In this document: positions 61,011 through 64,000 of the stretch, one piece after another
Position numbering within the stretch: position 1 is the stretch's first letter
Layout: the number at the start of each line of letters is the position of its first letter
Assembly: GCF_024298825.1 (NCBI RefSeq)
Contig: NZ_CP101153.1
Span: 3,534,001-3,598,000, forward strand
Reading direction: 5' to 3'
DNA length: 64,000 nucleotides
Source: Haloglomus salinum
GTDB taxonomy: Archaea > Halobacteriota > Halobacteria > Halobacteriales > Haloarculaceae
Translations under genes and position numbers: made by a program
The notes under the pieces: model-generated
The model's database searches: none
Told to the model about the DNA's origin: nothing
Seen by the model: the letters and a program-made list of their open reading frames with translations, nothing else

Positions 61011-61028
61011 CCGGCCGGGCGCGGCCGG
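61011..61028. terminator. Hairpin CCGGCC-GGGCGC-GGCCGG between the 49-residue gene and dpsA
   Basis: Six-base perfect arms between two convergent genes; probable bidirectional terminator, though without a long T-run. Confidence 0.35.
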
Positions 61029-61060
61029 CAACGTGCGTCAGCGTAGGCCGACGGGAATCG

Positions 61061-61609
61061 TCAGTGGGTGGCCTCGTCGAGCACGAGGGTGTCGTCCTCG
61101 AGGTAGTGTTCGAAGTGGTGGGCGTGCTCCTCGAGGTCCTCGAGGTACCGGCGGAGGATCTCGGCGGAGGTGTAGTCGCCCATGTCCTCCATCATGCCGA
61201 TGTGGTCGCGCATCGTCTCGATCATGTCGCCGAACATCTCCATGTCGTTCGCGAGCGAGGTGCGGATGTCGTAGACGTCCTCGCCCTCCGGCTCGACAGG
61301 GGCGGACTCCTCGAGCTTCGCGGCGCCGGAGATGGGGACGCCGCCCAGTGCCTGGGCACGCTCGGCGAAGGCGTCGGCAGCCGCTTCCAGGTCCTCGGCC
61401 ACCTCGCCGAGGTACTCGTGGAGTTCGAGGAACTCGGCGCCCTCGACGTTCCAGTGGTGCTTCCGAATCTGGTGGTAGGCCACGTACGACGCCGCGAGGT
61501 CGGTGTTGAACGCGTCCACAATCTGCTCTGCCTTGTCCGAATCGATACGCAGTGCCTCGCTGCCCTCGACGGTACCTGCCTGCTGACGAACGTTCTTCTG
61601 GGTGCTCAT
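61061..61609 (-). CDS. dpsA: DpsA ferritin-like iron-storage and DNA-protection protein
   Basis: 182-residue Dps of the halophilic type. The ferroxidase-region helices include YVAYHQIRKHHWNVEGAEFL, HEYLGEVAEDLEAAADAFAE, MIETMRDHIGMMEDMGDY and EEHAHHFEHYLEDD. It oxidises ferrous iron with peroxide and stores it as a 12-mer. ATG 61609 (MSTQKNVRQQAG). An iron-box-like palindrome lies 88 bases upstream; its TATA box may be the TTAA near 61637. Confidence 0.95.
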   Translation of the reverse strand: MSTQKNVRQQAGTVEGSEALRIDSDKAEQIVDAFNTDLAASYVAYHQIRKHHWNVEGAEFLELHEYLGEVAEDLEAAADAFAERAQALGGVPISGAAKLEESAPVEPEGEDVYDIRTSLANDMEMFGDMIETMRDHIGMMEDMGDYTSAEILRRYLEDLEEHAHHFEHYLEDDTLVLDEATH

Positions 61610-61696
61610 TGCATCCGTATCTGGGGCCGCCGGCCACTTAATGGTTTCCGCCTATGAAAGTCGTTTTTTGGTTAGACAAAGAAATGTTCCCATCAG

Positions 61697-61710
61697 CTAG
61701 GCGTGCCTAG
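61697..61710. promoter_or_regulatory. Iron-box-like palindrome CTAGGCGTGCCTAG
   Basis: Core TAGGC-GT-GCCTA (61698-61709), 88 bases before the dpsA start and overlapping the stop codon of the next gene upstream. It is too far upstream of the TATA position for simple blocking, so an activator role, or regulation of the neighbouring gene, is also possible. Confidence 0.55.
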
Positions 61711-62140
61711 TCACGGGAGGGGGGTGGAATCGGGGAGCCAGTCCCAGTAGATTCCCACCCGTTCGCGCCGGGTCGAGAGGACGGCCCTCGGACACGACGG
61801 AGTACGGAAGCGCGTCCGCGGCCATCCGGGACTCCTCGTCGAATCGGACGAAATCCCCCTCTGCCGCACGTGCCTCGTCGAAGACGCGCTGCTGGACATC
61901 GGTCAGGTCGTCGTACCGTTCCTGCTCGAACTCCTCCGGAGGCTCGGCATCGAGTTCGTACACCGCGAGCTGAACCAGTTCACACTCGGTGACTGGAACC
62001 GGTTCCTGCGGTCGAGCGGGTGGTTCGACAGGGGTGAGCGCGACGAGACCAGCACCCGTGAGGATGAGGACGAGCATCCCGGCACCGAGACCCTGCTCGC
62101 GCCGATTACCTTCAGGTCCGCGCTGGCGAGCTGGCGGCAA
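61697..62140 (-). CDS. Small single-helix membrane protein, extracytoplasmic
   Basis: 147 residues. One hydrophobic helix (LGAGMLVLILTGAGLVAL) near the N-terminus, then an acidic region with CELVQLAVYELDAEPPEEFE, YDDLTDVQQRVFDEARAA and FDEESRMAADALPYSVVSEG. The signal-anchor predicts an extracytoplasmic C-terminal domain. The D-D-L-T-D-V-Q-Q pattern is shared with a haloarchaeal domain family of unknown function. Its stop codon lies inside the iron-box upstream of dpsA. Confidence 0.65.
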   Translation of the reverse strand: MPPARQRGPEGNRREQGLGAGMLVLILTGAGLVALTPVEPPARPQEPVPVTECELVQLAVYELDAEPPEEFEQERYDDLTDVQQRVFDEARAAEGDFVRFDEESRMAADALPYSVVSEGRPLDPARTGGNLLGLAPRFHPPPVTRHA

Positions 62141-62149
62141 GTATCTTCC

Positions 62150-62557
62150 TCACTCCCGTGTGAGAATCATCGGCGTGGCGCCGTCGAACGGCTCGGTGGA
62201 CTCACCGCGGGTCTCGGCCGCACGACGGGCCTGCCGGTCGTGAACGGCGAGCAGGCGCTCGAAGTCCGCGTCGTCGATGTCGAGCGTATCGGCGAAGTCG
62301 GCCCACACCTCCGGGAGGACCACGCAGTGGAACGCCTCGTCGGTGCGGGCGACCACGGGGTCGTGGGGGAGATACCTGCGCCACTCGTAGACGAGATTGT
62401 CGATGCCGGGGAGCTCCCGGGCGGACTGCTGGTGGCGCCGGAGAAGGGTACGGAGCCGGTCCGGGTCCGCGTCCGTCCGGTCGGCCACCGTCGCGACGAT
62501 ATCGTCGTCGAAGGGGACGAGCGGGCCGCGACGGGCCGAGGCGGTGGAGTCCGTCAC
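62150..62557 (-). CDS. Conserved hypothetical protein, 135 residues
   Basis: GTG at 62557 (VTDSTASARRGPL). Conserved core PFDDDIVATVADRTDADPDR, then GIDNLVYEWRRYLPHDPVVA, TDEAFHCVVLPEVWADFADT and LDIDDADFERLLAVHDRQA. No signal or helix. Small helical protein of unknown role, probably haloarchaeal. Nine bases upstream of the previous gene on the same strand. Confidence 0.65.
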   Translation of the reverse strand: MTDSTASARRGPLVPFDDDIVATVADRTDADPDRLRTLLRRHQQSARELPGIDNLVYEWRRYLPHDPVVARTDEAFHCVVLPEVWADFADTLDIDDADFERLLAVHDRQARRAAETRGESTEPFDGATPMILTRE

Positions 62558-62621
62558 GGCCGGCTCTACCCGACCGGTGGATATAGGGGCATCGACCGGG
62601 GGGAGGAGCGATACGGGTAGG

Positions 62622-63212
62622 CTACTCCGGCCCGCCCGCGCTCGCGCTCCCGTGTGCCGCGCTCGCGATGTCGCGGCCATCGTGGGCGACGGTCACCTCA
62701 CGGGGGGCCTCGCCCTCGAACACGTAGCCTGCCTCGTACTCAATGTCGACGATGCACTGGGTGCACATCTCCGCGCCCCGACGCTCGTGCGCGCGGACGT
62801 TCACGTGGAGCCGGTCGTTCTCGGCGTCGTACTCGACCGACTCCTGCTCGGCGGTGTAGCAGCCGTTCGCCCCGTCGATGACGCCGTCGAGGGTGACCTC
62901 CGACCCGTCGAACCGGACATCCACCGTGTTCTTCCCCTCGCCACACCCTTGCGCGGTGACCTCGAAGGACTGGCTCACCATCTCGTTCCCATTCGGGGTC
63001 CCGGTTGGCGAGTCAGTCGCCGAGTCCGTGGGCGAATCGGTCGGGGAGTCTGTCGGGGAGTCTGTCGGGGAGTTCGTCGGTGAATCGGTTGGCGAGGCGT
63101 CGCCGCCGGCACCGCCGTCGCCGGAGTCGTCGGTCGGTTCGTCGCTGGTACAGCCTGCGATACCCGCTGCCCCGGCGAGTGCCGCGGCGCGGAGGAGGGC
63201 TCTGCGTCGCAT
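62622..63212 (-). CDS. Tat lipoprotein with PTDS repeats
   Basis: 196 residues. Signal MRRRALLRAAALAGAAGIAG with lipobox Cys after it. A stalk of PTDSPTDS repeats (residues ~38-75) leads to a compact domain of ~110 residues with five Cys (QGCGEGKNT, GANGCYTAEQ, EMCTQCIVD). Anchored to the outer face of the membrane. Function unknown; disulfide or metal binding is possible. On DNA level the stalk is coded by near-perfect 12-base repeats (63020-63090). Confidence 0.78.
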   Translation of the reverse strand: MRRRALLRAAALAGAAGIAGCTSDEPTDDSGDGGAGGDASPTDSPTNSPTDSPTDSPTDSPTDSATDSPTGTPNGNEMVSQSFEVTAQGCGEGKNTVDVRFDGSEVTLDGVIDGANGCYTAEQESVEYDAENDRLHVNVRAHERRGAEMCTQCIVDIEYEAGYVFEGEAPREVTVAHDGRDIASAAHGSASAGGPE

Positions 63213-63327
63213 ACAGGTCCACCGAGACGGTGGGTGGATAAACCCTTCCGGGAGTCACAAACAGTCGTTTGAGCGACGGATGCTGGATGGCGTCGGATTC
63301 ATGTGTCGGCGCCGCGCCCGCCGGAAC

Positions 63328-63801
63328 ATGCATGAACGCGCACGTGAGTTCGCCGAGACGGCGTGCGACCGGTACGACTTCGACCCCGCCGTCCGCGAGT
63401 TCGAGGCCGGAACGAAGACCGCGAAGGCCGCGGCCGATGCCATCGGCTGCCGGGTCGCACAGATCGCCTCCAGTATCGTCGTCACGGACGGGGAGGCGGT
63501 GGCCGTGGTCGTCACGAGCGGCGCGAACCGGCTCGACACCGACCGGGTCGCGGACGTGCTGGGCTGGGCGGACGCCGACCTCGCCGACCCCGAAACCGTC
63601 CGCGAGGCGACCGGCTGGGCCATCGGCGGGGTGCCGCCGTTCTGTCACGCCTCGGACCTGCCGACGCTGCTCGACGAGACGCTGCTCGAGTTCGACGAGG
63701 TGTGGGCCGCGGCAGGGACGCCGGCGGCCGTCTTCCCGGTCGACCCGGAGCGACTCGCGGAGCTGGCGGCGGCCGAGCCGGCGGCGGTCGCCGAGTCCTG
63801 A
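63328..63801 (+). CDS. YbaK/ProX-type aminoacyl-tRNA deacylase
   Basis: 157 residues from the ATG at 63328 (MHERAREFAETACDRYDFDP). Family features: AKAAADAIGCRVAQIASSIV, VVTSGANRLDTDRVADVL and ATGWAIGGVPPFCHASDLPT, with the G-G-V-P-P-F motif and a DETLLEFDEVWAAAGTPAAV C-terminal helix. Such proteins cut mischarged aminoacyl-tRNAs. A short upstream in-frame extension (63280) was not used. Single gene. Confidence 0.88.
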   Translation: MHERAREFAETACDRYDFDPAVREFEAGTKTAKAAADAIGCRVAQIASSIVVTDGEAVAVVVTSGANRLDTDRVADVLGWADADLADPETVREATGWAIGGVPPFCHASDLPTLLDETLLEFDEVWAAAGTPAAVFPVDPERLAELAAAEPAAVAES

Positions 63802-63913
63802 CGGTGTCTACTGGTCGTTCTCGTCCGGCACTAGGGGCCTCCGGAGGGGGATGCTGCTCCGCGTCCAGTGGGTTTCCACACACTTACCAGCGCGGACCGA
63901 GAGGAGGCCGCAC

Positions 63914-64000
63914 ATGCACCGGGACGACCGCGTGACGACGGAGCCGGGCGACTCCCCGGTCACGTCCGTCCCGCGCGACTACGCCCCGGCCGACGCCGGC
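63914..64000 (+). CDS. Start of an unidentified gene cut by the window edge
   Basis: ATG at 63914 with an open frame to the end (MHRDDRVTTEPGDSPVTSV, 29 codons). The acidic, Pro-containing N-terminus is haloarchaeal in style, but 29 codons are too few to name a family. Confidence 0.35.
   Translation, partial: MHRDDRVTTEPGDSPVTSVPRDYAPADAG

Noticed and set aside
63020-63090. Repeats in the gene at 62622-63212 as a separate element
   Set aside because: The 12-base repeats simply encode the PTDS stalk of the lipoprotein.

Overview
The window is chromosomal DNA of an extremely halophilic archaeon (class Halobacteria). Three things point this way: high G+C with third-codon G/C bias, very acidic proteins rich in Asp and Glu, and many twin-arginine signal peptides and lipoproteins. 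The gene families also fit: a NuoABCDHIJKLMN-type complex I without the NADH module, a DpsA ferritin, PhoU with an AbrB domain, the PccX-type subunit, and thiolase paired with an OB-fold protein. Promoters, where visible, are a TATA-like box about 25-30 bases before the start codon, which fits leaderless transcripts. I found no tRNA, rRNA, CRISPR array, transposase or phage genes. The genus cannot be fixed from what I see.

Layout. 1-8.4 kb: phosphomevalonate decarboxylase (cut by the left edge), a hypothetical protein, glutamate dehydrogenase with a CitE-like lyase, a COG3199 NAD-kinase-like protein, an AbrB-PhoU regulator, an Lrp/TRASH regulator and an EamA transporter. 8.4-16.3 kb: a secreted GH15 glucoamylase, a lipoprotein, an unusual HMG-CoA reductase with an extra N-terminal domain, a methyltransferase and purE. 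16.4-29 kb: the complex I genes nuoA-B-CD-H-I and nuoJ1-J2-K-L-M-N. The locus is split by about 2.2 kb holding a lipoprotein and a DNA-methylase-like gene on the opposite strand, flanked by hairpins and phased repeats. 29-38 kb: UspA, a cytochrome P450, a secreted VWA protein, a YchF-type GTPase, a double zinc-ribbon protein, a ZIP transporter, an orphan E1-alpha dehydrogenase subunit with a second UspA, and a DUF5519 protein. 38.5-47.3 kb: queC, an ACT-domain regulator, a PQQ-propeller lipoprotein, an IMPACT/YigZ protein, upp and several membrane proteins. 47.4-49.5 kb: pccB and pccX of an acyl-CoA carboxylase, without the biotin subunit.

49.6-57.8 kb is the most interesting part. Two TTAGG-N4-CCTAA palindromes resembling DtxR/SirR/Idr iron boxes lie in front of six tightly coupled genes. 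In order these are a reversibly-glycosylated-polypeptide (RGP/UDP-arabinopyranose-mutase) family protein, a ferric-iron-type ABC importer (binding lipoprotein, double permease, ATPase), a PMT-like membrane glycosyltransferase and a Tat-exported gluconate-dehydrogenase-subunit-3-like protein. This suggests an iron-starvation operon joining iron uptake to sugar transfer. Similar palindromes occur before a 49-residue protein (60.7 kb) and upstream of dpsA (61.7 kb), so the right end looks like an iron-regulated neighbourhood.

57.8-64 kb: a coiled-coil protein, a thiolase with a Ser in place of the nucleophilic Cys plus its OB-fold partner, an acidic structural protein, dpsA, small extracytoplasmic proteins, a YbaK-like deacylase and a gene start cut by the right edge.
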